A stretch of DNA of 64,000 nt from Hanleya hanleyi (GCA_036873755.1 JAVTVY010057047.1:124001-188000), one strand, 5' to 3'; shown: positions 21,244 to 34,250, numbered from the stretch's first letter. Notes: generated by a model not told the origin, from the sequence alone. Translations and numbers: made by a program.

Positions 21244-21482
21244 TGGAAAGGCCGAAATGACTTCAGGAGACAACTGGTGTGAGTCCAACTTTGTCCGCGG
21301 CCGTGGAATACTTGGAGTGCAGGGACAGGATGGGGCCAGCCCCAAGATTTCTGGTTCATGCGCATATAATTGGCCACGAGCGCATGGAAATAGCTGGAAG
21401 GATAAGGAACAGAAGTGCGTGCGTAGAGGAATTTCCCAGGCCTGAATCGGGAAAACGTCCAAATAGCTGAATGGCTCCTGTA
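21244..21482. other. No feature recognised
   Basis: Between the SINE and the LINE fragment; overlapping short ORFs in several frames without known motifs. Confidence 0.4.
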
Positions 21483-22090
21483 TAGTTACTTAAGATCATA
21501 GAATGACTAAGGCATCCCTAGATAATGAGGTCGATCTTGTTAGAATCCCATATAGCGATTTCAAACCCTGTTTGTGCTTATGTGCGAAAGCTTTTTTAAT
21601 CTTTATGAGATACTATGGATAATAACAAACTTCATGAGTTAAAAAAATCTGTATGATATACTCATCTGAGCAGCTCGGAACGTTTCGATCAAGCCATGAT
21701 CAGTCGATGTAGAATCGGCCATACCCGATTAACCCACGAACATTAGCTAAACAAGGAACCAGTCCCAATGTGTATTTCATGCCACGAAAATCTCACGGTG
21801 AAACATATTCTTATCGACTGTATAGATTTGAAGATTGTAAGAGATAACTGTTATCGGGCAGCTACTCTGGAAGATCTTTTTAGTCGAGTAAATGAAGATT
21901 GTATTTTGGATTATTTGAGAGAGGTCGTATTTTGTTGTATAAATCTTAATGTATTTACATGTTTTTAATGCATTAGTTTACTGAGTTATTAACTTGAAGA
22001 CTTAGAATTTTGTTTGGTCGTCGCTATATAGCTGAAATATTGCTGAACGCGACGTTTAACCTCAATTCTCTCTCTCTCACACACTCACCC
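21483..22090 (+). pseudogene. LINE 3' end (post-RNase H zinc motif plus tail)
   Basis: Begins in the C-terminal RNase H/linker region (IPYSDF block), continues through ISRCRIGHTRLTHEH and a CxxC-x-HILIDC zinc-knuckle-like motif (CISCHENLTVKHILIDC), ends its frame at 21968, then has the conserved tail cgtcgctatatagctgaaat ... gcgacgttta and a (TC)n/(AC)n run. A TAG interrupts after THEH. Such C-terminal cysteine/histidine motifs occur in LINEs with RNase H domains (I/R1/LOA-like groups); the clade is not determined. Confidence 0.75.
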
Positions 22091-22159
22091 CTGTCGTACA
22101 AAAAAGATTATTGACAGTATTAGCTTCATATATTTACATGAAATGATTCTTTTTCTGTA

Positions 22160-22375
22160 AACACAACACAGTTTCCTACAAGAGGGAAGCGGTTAACAGT
22201 TTAATGATGAGAGCAAGATATTATGTTCTTTACATAACATACTTATGGCTAAGCAGTATTCGTTATCCATGTGAATTTCTACGTCACTATATCTGGAGTA
22301 GAGTGGATTTGTCACGCTTTTGTTGTCTCGTGCCTTTGAACATCGTGGAGTCCTAATCGCAGGTGTTGTATTGCC
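22160..22375 (-). pseudogene. Penelope 3' UTR relic
   Basis: The block gtttcctacaagagggaag followed by cggttaacagtttaatgatg matches the minus-strand Penelope 3' tail; a decayed hairpin is near 22316 (gtcacgcttttgttgtct). No coding part remains. Confidence 0.65.
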
Positions 22376-23367
22376 ATATCAAGGTTAAGTCCGGACTGAT
22401 CTTAACCTAGGGGACCCACTGGTACAGTAATACAAAATCATGACTACCGATGATTCGGCGAAATGTCCTCAGCGATCTAGGCTTACCGTAAAGTGAAATA
22501 GTCGAGCATTTTTCAACGAAGTATCATTTGTCGGGCAATACAAATGTTGTTCTCTCTGCGCAGGCTTGAAGGGGCGAATTAGGGATTGCCTACCACTCAC
22601 TGTCTTTTATACAATCTATTGACGGACTCGCCTGGTGACTTCTCTCTCAGACAGCCTGGAGATATATAAAAACCAAACGTTGATCGTAAAATGTGTATGA
22701 AGTATTCGAGGGGAGAAATTCTGTGGTTTAACAATCTGCATTATGAGTAGTCTGTTGTTTGCTTACATTTGGTCAATATGCTGGTCTGACTGACCCAACA
22801 TAAGAAATGCCAACGAGAGTAGTGTTTCTCACAAGCAGTTAGGAGTTATTCAATTTCAGGATTTGATTTGCTAGTAAATAATTCTGCAATCATTACATTA
22901 GTTGGTTTCCCAGATTTATTTCGCATTCAATCTAGAATTTTCATGAGCAAAATGAGATAATCCAATTATTCTTATAATTCTATTTAAATTTTCACGCTTT
23001 ACTATCATGTGGGACCATTGAGCTTATGTTACACAAGTTCAATAGTATAATGGTTTACTTGTCTCATGAACTGATTCTCGATACTGACTTTACTCTATAG
23101 ACAAGACTATTTGATATTTGATTTGCTATATTACAAAAGCATATACCATCGTCTTATGATTAACGCGATAATGTCTTCGAACAATTGCGAAAGACTCGAG
23201 TATCTCCTAAATCTATTTCTGAAGCGACTCCAACATCGCAAAATTCCTACTTTATTGGATTACTTACAGATTGGCTGTCACCCTTCCGACATAATTGAAA
23301 TGGACGGTCAGATCAATTCACGGGTATCTCGCTAAGGACAACTTACTCGTATTTAGCAACAACCTAC
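22376..23367. other. No gene recognised; two short dispersed repeats
   Basis: 22690-22770 resembles 29290-29360 (atgaagtattcgaRgggaga, tgcattatgagtag). 23155-23302, within an unrecognised 74-codon frame (23111-23335), recurs decayed at 49476-49600 where a SINE has inserted at its end. Confidence 0.45.
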
Positions 23368-23566
23368 TTCGGAAAAGGCTATCCCTTTCTGGACAACAAT
23401 ATTCCAATGGGACCTGCATATGGCGTATACATATCTCGCCTAGTAGCACTTGCTAGATCCGGTGTTAAATGTGACGATTTAAATCAACGTCACAAAACAT
23501 TATTACAGAAACGTATAACACAGTCTATACCAACAAGCGCCTCCACTCAAAGTTGATCAAATTTGA
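23368..23566 (+). pseudogene. Penelope RT thumb fragment
   Basis: About 200 bp matching the thumb (segments for MGPAYGVYISRL, CVKCDDLNQRHK and RLHSK) with small deletions; truncated at both ends and followed by a LINE fragment. Confidence 0.8.
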
Positions 23567-23955
23567 GACATGACCAGGATAGGAAGAATCGACCATACAC
23601 GATTAACTCACGACATTTACTAAAAAAAGAGCCAGTCCCAATGTGTATTCCATGCCACGAAGATTTCACAGTGAAACATATTCTTATCGACTGTATAGAT
23701 TTTGAGATTGTAAGACCTACTTTTCATTGAGCATCTACTCTAGAAAATCTGTTCAGTCTGATAACAGAAAATTGTATTTTAGGTTATTTGAGAGAAATCG
23801 GTTTGGTGTATAAATTTTAATTTAATGTACATCTTTCTGATGTGTTGAATTACTAAGGTATCACTTACAATTTTGTTTGATCGTCGCTATGCAGCTGAAA
23901 TAAGGATTAACCTCGCGTTCAGCAATAATTCTTTCTCTCTCTCTCTCTCTCTCTC
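23567..23955 (+). pseudogene. LINE 3' end fragment with (TC)n tail
   Basis: Contains the CIPCHEDFTVKHILIDC zinc-like motif region, the tail cgtcgctatgcagctgaaat (with a short deletion), and a 24-base (TC)n run ending at 23955. Confidence 0.75.
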
Positions 23956-24232
23956 TTGTGTTTTGTTGGTTCTCTAGCCAGGTTTACATCACAGGAAATA
24001 CTGAAACAATCCAAATGGCTCTAGATAATGGGGTTGATCCTGTGGGAATCTCATATAGCGATTTCAGACCCTCTATCAGTGCTTATGTGAGAATGCTGCT
24101 TCAATCTTTATGGGATGCTGTGGATAATAACACACTTCGTAAGTTTAAAAAACTCTACGATATGCTCATCTGAGCAGCCAGAAACGTTTCGATCGAGCCA
24201 TGATCAGGCGATGTGAAATCGGCCATACACTA
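23956..24232 (+). pseudogene. LINE RNase H/linker fragment
   Basis: The frame 23958-24173 (VFCWFSSQVYITGN, then MALDNGVDPVGISYSDF and LLQSLWDAVDN) corresponds to the end of the RNase H domain and the following linker in the copies at 29700 and 54940. It is truncated at 24232, where a Penelope copy starts. Confidence 0.75.
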
Positions 24233-26259
24233 TCAGGTACTGAGAAACCCCAATTCGCAAGAAGTTTTAGCAAATCTCCAGATTAAATTTGTCAGTCCCA
24301 GCAGACAAAGCTCCAAATAATCTAATCTTCTTATGTAAATATTACTATTACCAGGTGCTGGTTGAAGAATTGAGTGTAAACATATCGCCATCGAATACTG
24401 CTTTACTTTGGAAGGTTTATTTAACAATCAAAAAACGTTTCTCAGGGAAAGAGGTATTTGTCTTCCAACCAAACATAACGATATATCAAAAATATACTGG
24501 ACTCCCAAAATGCATAAATCACCATGCAAAGCTAGATTCATAGCTGGTTCTAGAAGCTGCACCACTAAGCTTCTTTCAACCCTGTTGACGAGGGCCCTTG
24601 AGGAGCTAAAAGCATTTTGGGAAACGTATTGCGCCACTATTTCTAAAAACTCTGACGTTGAATGTATGTCGATATTGAAAAACTCAGATTGTCTTGCGGG
24701 AGAACTTGGTGCTAAAGGTCACATACCGTACAGACATGTATCCACATGGGATTTCTCGACTCTCTATACTACAATCCCTCATCAGGACCTTATTGACCGG
24801 AAGTTCATTAATAGTATCTGTGTTCAAGAAAACTGACCGTAGATATATTAATGTCGGAAGCCATAAAGCATTCTTTAGCTCTACTACATACAAGAGATAT
24901 CATTCATGGGATGTTTCTTGTTTATAGAGTTGATTGGATTTCTCATTAAAAATATCTATGTGAAATTTGGCAACACAATATATCAACAGCATATAGGTAT
25001 TTCAATGGGTACTAATTGTGCACTCCTGTTGGTTGACCTATATCTGTTCTCTTATGAATATGACTATATGCAGGCGCTTTCAAAAACCGATCCATTCAAA
25101 TTACAAGCGTCTAGTCCGTCATTCATAATCCAGCCGTCGTCCATTAGAGAATATCCGCGTCCATAATCCAAAGACCTATTCCATATTCCATATAACAGTA
25201 TTAGCACCAAATTCAAAAAAGACAACCATAGTATACATAAACATAGGCTTGTTTCCTGCAAGAGAGAAGCGGTCAACAGTTTTCAATGATGCCGGCAAGA
25301 CATCATGATGTTCCAAAAATATCAAATCCGTATCGCTGATCAGTATTCTTAATCCATAATATTCGTTATAGAATAGCCCGTTCCTTCTCATTCACTAAAC
25401 GCTATATAGGCGAGCTTCTCGCTGTGGATAATCGCTATATAAATGACGCAGTGAAGGATATATATCCACCTTCACTGGATTTGAAGGAAACTACAGATAG
25501 CCCTACATGCACATCATATTTAGACCTATATCTCTATAAAAATGAAGCGGGCATTCTCTCTCGTCGACTGTGACAAAATAGATGATTACAATTTCGACAT
25601 CGTAAACTATCCCTTTCTGGACAGTAATATTCCAGTGGGACATGCATATGGCGCATACATATCACGCCTAGTAGCATTTGTTAGATCCTGTGTTAAATGT
25701 GACGATTTTAATCAACGTCACAAAACATTGTTGCAGAAACTTATAACATGGCTATTCCACCAAGCGCCTCCGCTCAAAGTTTCTCAAATTTGGCGAAACA
25801 TATCGCATGCTGATAGCAAAATACGAGCGTAGCGTGCAAGATCTATGGCGTTACGTTTCGTAACTTGTGTCTAATTCCGCTTAACCCGGGACTAGGGGCC
25901 GTATGAACCCATGTACTTCAAGATCCTCATGGTACTTATATGAACAGCCACAATCAAAGCGTGACTGAGATATTTCATTCTTTAGATGACGACTTTACAA
26001 CGAATAGTATGGATTAAGAATACTGATCAGCGATACGGATTTGATATTTTTTGGACATCATGATGTCTTGCCGGCAACATTGAAAACTGTCTTCTCTCTT
26101 GCAGGAAACAAGCCTATGTTTATTTATACTATGATTGTCTTTTTAAATTTGGTGCTAATACTTTTATATGGAATATGGAATAGGTCTTTGGATTATGGAC
26201 GCGGATATTCTTTAATGGACGACGGCTGAATTATGAATGACGGACCAGACGCTTGTAAT
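24233..26259 (+). mobile_element. 5'-truncated Penelope element with nested inverted fragment
   Basis: Starts in the RT fingers (LRN-NSQEVLANLQ) and runs through motif A (24748-24790), motif B (GISMGTNCALL near 25005), motif C (RYIGELLAVDN, catalytic DD lost), thumb, hairpin near 25960 and the 3' end gacgcttgtaat at 26259. Frameshifts occur near 24400, 24800 and 24920. A minus-strand Penelope 3' tail (25101-25372) is embedded between TDPFK and ARSFSF-equivalent codons. The 3' end joins a LINE fragment. Confidence 0.87.
25101..25372 (-). mobile_element. 272 bp Penelope 3' end inserted in opposite orientation
   Basis: Reads from the conserved terminus (ttacaagcgtctagtccgtc) through the hydrophobic tail segment to ccataatattcgttata, then the host RT sequence resumes (gcccgttccttctcattcac). 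It is an inverted, 5'-truncated copy nested in another Penelope element. Confidence 0.9.
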
Positions 26260-26608
26260 ACACGATTAACTCACGGACATTTACCAAAAAAAGGAATCAG
26301 CCTCAAGGTGTATTCCATGCCACGAATATCTAACAGTGAAACTGTTAGATTTTAAGATTGTAAGAGATTCTTTTTATCAAATCAGCTACTTTAGTAGATT
26401 TTTTAGTCTGGCAAAAAGAGACTATATTTAATGTTATTTGAGAGAAGTCGGTTTGTTGTATATATTTTAATGTATGTGCAAGTTTTTGGTGTTGATTACT
26501 TCTGGATTGCTGCGTTATTGAGTTGTTTTCGATGGAATACTTTTTTGGCTCGTCGCTATATGTCTGTAATATTGCTGAACGCGACGTTAAAACTTAATTA
26601 TCTCTCTT
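26260..26608 (+). pseudogene. LINE 3' end fragment
   Basis: Starts acacgattaactcacg (the THEH/LLK region), contains the zinc-like motif with an internal deletion, and ends with the tail at 26551-26600 (cgtcgctatatgtctgtaat). The tail is the left boundary of the 3822 bp tandem duplication. Confidence 0.75.
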
Positions 26609-27000
26609 CTCAAATTTTGCGATGCTTATCGCTTGCTGATAGCAATATACGAGGTTCGTGTGCAAGATCTATGGCATCACGTTTCGTAACATGTGTCTAA
26701 TTCCGCTTAACCCGGGGCTAGGAGGCGTATGAACCCCTGTACTTCCAGATCCTCATCGTGTTCACATGAAGAGAAACAATCAAAGCGTGACTCAGATACA
26801 TCATTCTCTGATGACGACTTTACAACGAATATCATATGTATTTAGAATATGGTACGGAACATATTCTTGGAACATCATGCTGTCTGGCCGGCATCATTGA
26901 AAACTGTTGACTGCTTCTTTCTTGTCGGGAACTAGCTTATGTTTATGTATACCATGATTGTCTTTTTGAATTTGGTGCTAACACTGTTATATAGAACTGG
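26609..27000 (+). pseudogene. Diverged Penelope thumb end and 3' UTR (repeated at 30431-30822)
   Basis: From the lysine/glycine-rich end of the RT (gatgcttatcgcttgctgat) through ccggggctaggaggcgt, a hairpin with one decayed arm near 26773 (gaaacaatcaaagcgtgact) and the 3' tail, stopping before the usual terminus. More diverged than most copies. Confidence 0.75.
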
Positions 27001-27159
27001 TGCTGATGGACAATATGCAGGCACACTGAAAAGAAGTATCCTGCCACCACAACCTGTTGTTCTGACTACATTATATTTATTCATTTGTAAATGCAAGTAA
27101 AGGACAATAACATGCCTTGTAAATCACTATATACAGTAAGCTTCTATCCGATTAGCTAA

Positions 27160-27350
27160 GACATCCCAAGGCCCAAGATCTTCTGTGTCTCAACCACGAT
27201 TTTACTGTTGAGGTATATGTGAACACCCTGACGAAATTAACACAGGACTCCTAGCACCGGTGTAGATACAAATATCGAAGAACAAATTATGTTTTAGCTC
27301 TATCAACACGTCGGATGGAAATTGATGAGCTGTTTGACAGTCAAATGTTA
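27160..27350 (-). repeat. Relic of the mini-Naiad 3' module (repeated at 30982-31172)
   Basis: A minus-strand module with a box (cctagcaccggtgtagata) and a hairpin at about 27212-27235, CTCAAC/GTTGAG, occupying the same place as the conserved hairpin but with yet another stem sequence. Surroundings are strongly diverged. Confidence 0.5.
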
Positions 27351-28654
27351 GAAATGACTCAGAATGAAATGAGTTGAACATTCATTATGACTGGGGCGAT
27401 TTTGTGAACGATGAATATATATTGACTGTCTTATTTTAAAGCTTATACCTTTAAACAGAGTGGTGACCTTTTCGAAGGTAATATATTACTATACGCCTTG
27501 GATACATACGAGATGCCCATATCATTCCATCTTCAGTTGACCACTCATCAATCACAGTTCCTTGTGCAGGTGGACCTCCGAGGGACTAATCATCTTCGTG
27601 TTAAAGAGTTCTTTGTCCAGCACCTTTGATTGATTACCCGTCTTCAACAGATTTACATCAGCTCGTATTCCAAATTGCTCGGTAGCACGGTTTGTTTCCC
27701 TCAGGGGATCAATTCTCAAATACTATATTAATTATCGGGTGTTTGTGTTGATAACAGATCAATCAGTATCTTAAGATAATCGAATATAATTTACTGCTCT
27801 CCGGTTCTCATCTTTTTGGCTCCAAAACGCATAATCTTTACAAATGTAGGAGTGGTACCAGCAGCTTTGAGCAAAAACCGTCGCAACCATATGGCTCCAC
27901 AGGAAAACTTATTACTGTACTATTCAGAATACATGATTTATCTTATGTCGAAATATTATTGGACAAACATAAATGTTGGCAAAAAATAAGCAAAACTGGT
28001 TAAGTGGTCAAAGACAACGTTCATGGAAATACTATCAGACCGAAATATACCACAGGAAGGTGCTAATAGAGTCGCGGAGGGAGATACTCACAGATAGACT
28101 GACACAAAATGACAGGTATAGATCTATCAGTCAGTATTCAGCTGTCCTCCGCAAAGGAATATCCGAGTCGATAATCGACAGACGTTTTTCGAGCGAATGA
28201 TTTTCGATACATATACAGATCGAAACTTTAGTGATCTTTCAAATATACAAAGTTGTTTTAAAGTTTATAACGTATCCGTTAGCTTTCTGACTTTTCGTTT
28301 GGATATCTTAGACATGTAAACACATGACGTTCAAACGGGAAATATTCAAGCAGGTATGACAAACATATATGATTCGGAAGGTAGATGTTTTGTCGTAACT
28401 CTTTCAGGCCTTATCAAATTTGCTACCTCAAGAACCGAAAAAGATAGATAACACCGCGTGACATTATAGCATTTTTTATTGGGGTGATTTGAAGCTTATT
28501 TTTATACTCGTCCGAGTAAGGGATCACGGGTAAATTAAGATTTCCTGCCCGTATGGTGCAAATTCAAGTAATCGGCCCTTTTACTCATAAAAGTACCTAT
28601 TTTTTTTAAATTTCAAATAAGGTTATTTTCTATTTTTTTATGTAGTGTATGCGG
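27351..28654. other. No gene recognised
   Basis: Includes a 75-codon frame at 27973-28200 with lysine/arginine-rich but unrecognised translation. Repeated identically in unit 2 (31173-32476). Confidence 0.45.
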
Positions 28655-28815
28655 AACAGGCTTCAGATCGCCCAGTTCATGTGGGGTTGTGGACACTTTA
28701 TTTTGGAATTCGTACTGACATGGTGATATGAGAATGTTCTTATATGAACACCTACAATAAAAGCCTGGCTGAGATACAAATGTTCACAGGAATATGCAGT
28801 CAGAATATTGGCATC
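28655..28815 (+). repeat. Relic 3' hairpin module (repeated at 32477-32637)
   Basis: Contains atgaacacctacaataaaag and cctggctgagatacaaatgt, the flanks and loop of the conserved hairpin with a partly decayed stem, followed by remnants of the mini-Naiad tail (gcatctgggtcatatgactt). Confidence 0.55.
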
Positions 28816-29289
28816 TGGGTCATATGACTTCTTGTCAGTACTCCGGCATCTTTTCACGCCAACGTTATATTTTGCGTTTAATCCTTATTATTGACACAGA
28901 ACTCTCAGGAACACAGGAGCGGTGTCTTCTTTCAATTTTGCAAGATGGAAAGCTGTAGTACGGGAGCGATGTAGAGCATTCCATCATTCTACTTCCAAGT
29001 TTGCAAAGTGGAAAGCTGAATTGTCAAGTGTTACACGGACCGTTTGTACGAGGAGTAGTATCGGTCAATCACATTCCATGTATACGCATGACATACGTAA
29101 ATATTGGGCACCGTTGAAATAGTTAATCGATCCCGGTGTGAAGAATAAGCGTATATACCTGCTTTCCATTCGTACTCAGCTTTAGGCCACGAAAAAAAAA
29201 CTGTTGAACATGTCAAAACCAACCGAGTTGCTCGAGAATAAAGTATTTACATCATACATTGATGAGCTAATTTTATATTATCAAGCAGC

Positions 29290-30430
29290 AGTATATGAAG
29301 TATTCGAAGGGAGAAATTCTCTGATATAACGGTGTGCATTATGAGTAAGTTTTGGTTCACTTAGATTTGGTCAGCTCTTGTATACACAAGAATTTGGTCT
29401 ACTGAGAGAAAAATACAGATCACATCAGGCTATTTATACAGATGGTTCTAAAGATGGTGAGAGAGTAGTATGTGCTACTATCGACTACCAGGTAAAAGTT
29501 CGATATTCCCTGCAAAAGCAAAAGCTATACTGTTAGCTCTGGAAGGTATTGTGTCCAATACATAGAAAACATATGTCATATTTTCAGATTCACTGTCAGA
29601 TCTTCAAGCGATTAAAAGTGGAACTTCGACTCATCCCACTATCTTGAATATTCTACAATTATATGACTGTAGATATGATCAACAGATTGATGTTGTGTTT
29701 TGTTGGTTGCGTACTCACGTTGGCATCTATGTTACACTGAGGCTGATAGAATGGCTAAGGCAGCCCTAGATGATGATGTTGATCCTGTTGGGATCCCATA
29801 TAGCGATTTCAGACCCTCTATCTGTGCTTATGTGAGACGGCTGTTTCAATCTTTTTGGGATGCTGTGAATAACAAACTTCAGGAGTTCAAAAACAACTGT
29901 GGGCTATAATCATCTGAACAGCCAGAAACATTTCGATCAAGCCATGATCAGGCGATGTAGATTCGGCCATTCACGATCAACTCACGAATATTTACTAAAA
30001 AAAATAGCATTCCCCTTCACGAGTTCAAAAACTGTGGACTATACTCATCTGATCAGCCAGAAACATTTCGATCAAGTCATGATCAGGCGATGTAGATTCG
30101 ACCATACACGATTAACTCACGAATATTTACTAAAAGAAAGGAGCTATTCCCAAGGTGTATTCCATGCCACGAAGATCTCACGGTGAAACATATCCTTATC
30201 GACTGCATAGATTTTAAGATCGTAAGAGATGCTTTTTATCGAGCGACTACTTTGGAAGATCTTGAATTATTTGAGAGAAATCGGTTTGTTGCATAAGTTT
30301 TAATGTGTGCATGTTTTAATGTGTTGGAATACTAAGGTATTATTGCTTTGAGTACTTAGAATCTTGTTTGATCGTCGCTATATGTCTGTAATATTGCTGA
30401 ACGCGACGTTAAAACTTAATTATCTCTCTT
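29290..30430 (+). pseudogene. LINE RNase H domain and 3' end, with internal 134 bp duplication
   Basis: RNase H landmarks across broken frames: AIYTDGSKDGERVVC (first aspartate), an ALEGI-type glutamate helix, a FSDSLSDLQAIKSG segment (second aspartate), VVFCWLRTHVGI near the last catalytic region. It continues with the IPYSDFRPSICAYVRRLFQ linker. A 134 bp block (about 29882-30015) is directly repeated at 30016-30149, so ORF 29899-30186 carries the MIRRCRF/THEYLLK motif twice. It ends with the conserved LINE tail at the duplication junction. Adjacent RT sequence is not recognisable. Confidence 0.78.
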
Positions 30431-33111
30431 CTCAAATTTTGCGATGCTTATCGCTTGCTGATAGCAATATACGAGGTTCGTGTGCAAGATCTATGGCATC
30501 ACGTTTCGTAACATGTGTCTAATTCCGCTTAACCCGGGGCTAGGAGGCGTATGAACCCCTGTACTTCCAGATCCTCATCGTGTTCACATGAAGAGAAACA
30601 ATCAAAGCGTGACTCAGATACATCATTCTCTGATGACGACTTTACAACGAATATCATATGAATTTAGAATATGGTACGGAACATATTCTTGGAACATCAT
30701 GCTGTCTGGCCGGCATCATTGAAAACTGTTGACTGCTTCTTTCTTGTCGGGAACTAGCTTATGTTTATGTATACCATGATTGTCTTTTTGAATTTGGTGC
30801 TAACACTGTTATATAGAACTGGTGCTGATGGACAATATGCAGGCACACTGAAAAGAAGTATCCTGCCACCACAACCTGTTGTTCTGACTACATTATATTT
30901 ATTCATTTGTAAATGCAAGTAAAGGACAATAACATGCCTTGTAAATCACTATATACAGTAAGCTTCTATCCGATTAGCTAAGACATCCCAAGGCCCAAGA
31001 TCTTCTGTGTCTCAACCACGATTTTACTGTTGAGGTATATGTGAACACCCTGACGAAATTAACACAGGACTCCTAGCACCGGTGTAGATACAAATATCGA
31101 AGAACAAATTATGTTTTAGCTCTATCAACACGTCGGATGGAAATTGATGAGCTGTTTGACAGTCAAATGTTAGAAATGACTCAGAATGAAATGAGTTGAA
31201 CATTCATTATGACTGGGGCGATTTTGTGAACGATGAATATATATTGACTGTCTTATTTTAAAGCTTATACCTTTAAACAGAGTGGTGACCTTTTCGAAGG
31301 TAATATATTACTATACGCCTTGGATACATACGAGATGCCCATATCATTCCATCTTCAGTTGACCACTCATCAATCACAGTTCCTTGTGCAGGTGGACCTC
31401 CGAGGGACTAATCATCTTCGTGTTAAAGAGTTCTTTGTCCAGCACCTTTGATTGATTACCCGTCTTCAACAGATTTACATCAGCTCGTATTCCAAATTGC
31501 TCGGTAGCACGGTTTGTTTCCCTCAGGGGATCAATTCTCAAATACTATATTAATTATCGGGTGTTTGTGTTGATAACAGATCAATCAGTATCTTAAGATA
31601 ATCGAATATAATTTACTGCTCTCCGGTTCTCATCTTTTTGGCTCCAAAACGCATAATCTTTACAAATGTAGGAGTGGTACCAGCAGCTTTGAGCAAAAAC
31701 CGTCGCAACCATATGGCTCCACAGGAAAACTTATTACTGTACTATTCAGAATACATGATTTATCTTATGTCGAAATATTATTGGACAAACATAAATGTTG
31801 GCAAAAAATAAGCAAAACTGGTTAAGTGGTCAAAGACAACGTTCATGGAAATACTATCAGACCGAAATATACCACAGGAAGGTGCTAATAGAGTCGCGGA
31901 GGGAGATACTCACAGATAGACTGACACAAAATGACAGGTATAGATCTATCAGTCAGTATTCAGCTGTCCTCCGCAAAGGAATATCCGAGTCGATAATCGA
32001 CAGACGTTTTTCGAGCGAATGATTTTCGATACATATACAGATCGAAACTTTAGTGATCTTTCAAATATACAAAGTTGTTTTAAAGTTTATAACGTATCCG
32101 TTAGCTTTCTGACTTTTCGTTTGGATATCTTAGACATGTAAACACATGACGTTCAAACGGGAAATATTCAAGCAGGTATGACAAACATATATGATTCGGA
32201 AGGTAGATGTTTTGTCGTAACTCTTTCAGGCCTTATCAAATTTGCTACCTCAAGAACCGAAAAAGATAGATAACACCGCGTGACATTATAGCATTTTTTA
32301 TTGGGGTGATTTGAAGCTTATTTTTATACTCGTCCGAGTAAGGGATCACGGGTAAATTAAGATTTCCTGCCCGTATGGTGCAAATTCAAGTAATCGGCCC
32401 TTTTACTCATAAAAGTACCTATTTTTTTTAAATTTCAAATAAGGTTATTTTCTATTTTTTTATGTAGTGTATGCGGAACAGGCTTCAGATCGCCCAGTTC
32501 ATGTGGGGTTGTGGACACTTTATTTTGGAATTCGTACTGACATGGTGATATGAGAATGTTCTTATATGAACACCTACAATAAAAGCCTGGCTGAGATACA
32601 AATGTTCACAGGAATATGCAGTCAGAATATTGGCATCTGGGTCATATGACTTCTTGTCAGTACTCCGGCATCTTTTCACGCCAACGTTATATTTTGCGTT
32701 TAATCCTTATTATTGACACAGAACTCTCAGGAACACAGGAGCGGTGTCTTCTTTCAATTTTGCAAGATGGAAAGCTGTAGTACGGGAGCGATGTAGAGCA
32801 TTCCATCATTCTACTTCCAAGTTTGCAAAGTGGAAAGCTGAATTGTCAAGTGTTACACGGACCGTTTGTACGAGGAGTAGTATCGGTCAATCACATTCCA
32901 TGTATACGCATGACATACGTAAATATTGGGCACCGTTGAAATAGTTAATCGATCCCGGTGTGAAGAATAAGCGTATATACCTGCTTTCCATTCGTACTCA
33001 GCTTTAGGCCACGAAAAAAAAACTGTTGAACATGTCAAAACCAACCGAGTTGCTCGAGAATAAAGTATTTACATCATACATTGATGAGCTAATTTTATAT
33101 TATCAAGCAGC

Positions 33112-34250
33112 AGTATATGAAGTATTCGAAGGGAGAAATTCTCTGATATAACGGTGTGCATTATGAGTAAGTTTTGGTTCACTTAGATTTGGTCAGCTCT
33201 TGTATACACAAGAATTTGGTCTACTGAGAGAAAAATACAGATCACATCAGGCTATTTATACAGATGGTTCTAAAGATGGTGAGAGAGTAGTATGTGCTAC
33301 TATCGACTACCAGGTAAAAGTTCGATATTCCCTGCAAAAGCAAAAGCTATACTGTTAGCTCTGGAAGGTATTGTGTCCAATACATAGAAAACATATGTCA
33401 TATTTTCAGATTCACTGTCAGATCTTCAAGCGATTAAAAGTGGAACTTCGACTCATCCCACTATCTTGAATATTCTACAATTATATGACTGTAGATATGA
33501 TCAACAGATTGATGTTGTGTTTTGTTGGTTGCGTACTCACGTTGGCATCTATGTTACACTGAGGCTGATAGAATGGCTAAGGCAGCCCTAGATGATGATG
33601 TTGATCCTGTTGGGATCCCATATAGCGATTTCAGACCCTCTATCTGTGCTTATGTGAGACGGCTGTTTCAATCTTTTTGGGATGCTGTGAATAACAAACT
33701 TCAGGAGTTCAAAAACAACTGTGGGCTATAATCATCTGAACAGCCAGAAACATTTCGATCAAGCCATGATCAGGCGATGTAGATTCGGCCATTCACGATC
33801 AACTCACGAATATTTACTAAAAAAAATAGCATTCCCCTTCACGAGTTCAAAAACTGTGGACTATACTCATCTGATCAGCCAGAAACATTTCGATCAAGTC
33901 ATGATCAGGCGATGTAGATTCGACCATACACGATTAACTCACGAATATTTACTAAAAGAAAGGAGCTATTCCCAAGGTGTATTCCATGCCACGAAGATCT
34001 CACGGTGAAACATATCCTTATCGACTGCATAGATTTTAAGATCGTAAGAGATGCTTTTTATCGAGCGACTACTTTGGAAGATCTTGAATTATTTGAGAGA
34101 AATCGGTTTGTTGCATAAGTTTTAATGTGTGCATGTTTTAATGTGTTGGAATACTAAGGTATTATTGCTTTGAGTACTTAGAATCTTGTTTGATCGTCGC
34201 TATATGGCTGAAATATTGCTGAAAGCGACGTTAAACCTTAATTCTCTCTC
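33112..34250 (+). pseudogene. LINE RNase H domain and 3' end, second copy
   Basis: The unit 2 equivalent of 29290-30430, with the same internal 134 bp duplication (33704-33971). Unlike the unit 1 copy it retains a standard tail, gctatatggctgaaatattg ... gcgacgttaaacc plus (TC)n, and marks the end of the tandem duplication. Confidence 0.78.

Larger units (their letters stand above)
26551..34194. repeat. 3822 bp tandem duplication (two units)
   Basis: Unit 1 is 26551-30372 and unit 2 is 30373-34194. Every ORF in unit 1 recurs exactly 3822 bp later with identical translation; the only base difference I noticed is T26839 versus A30661. All three boundaries lie at cgtcgctatat in LINE 3' tails. 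The central junction is chimeric: its upstream side matches the LINE tail at 34174-34194 and its downstream side matches that at 26551, as expected from unequal crossing-over between LINE tails. Confidence 0.95.

Noticed and set aside
27973..28200. A conserved gene because the same ORF recurs at 31795-32022
   Set aside because: The recurrence is simply the 3822 bp tandem duplication; identical non-coding flanks are duplicated too.
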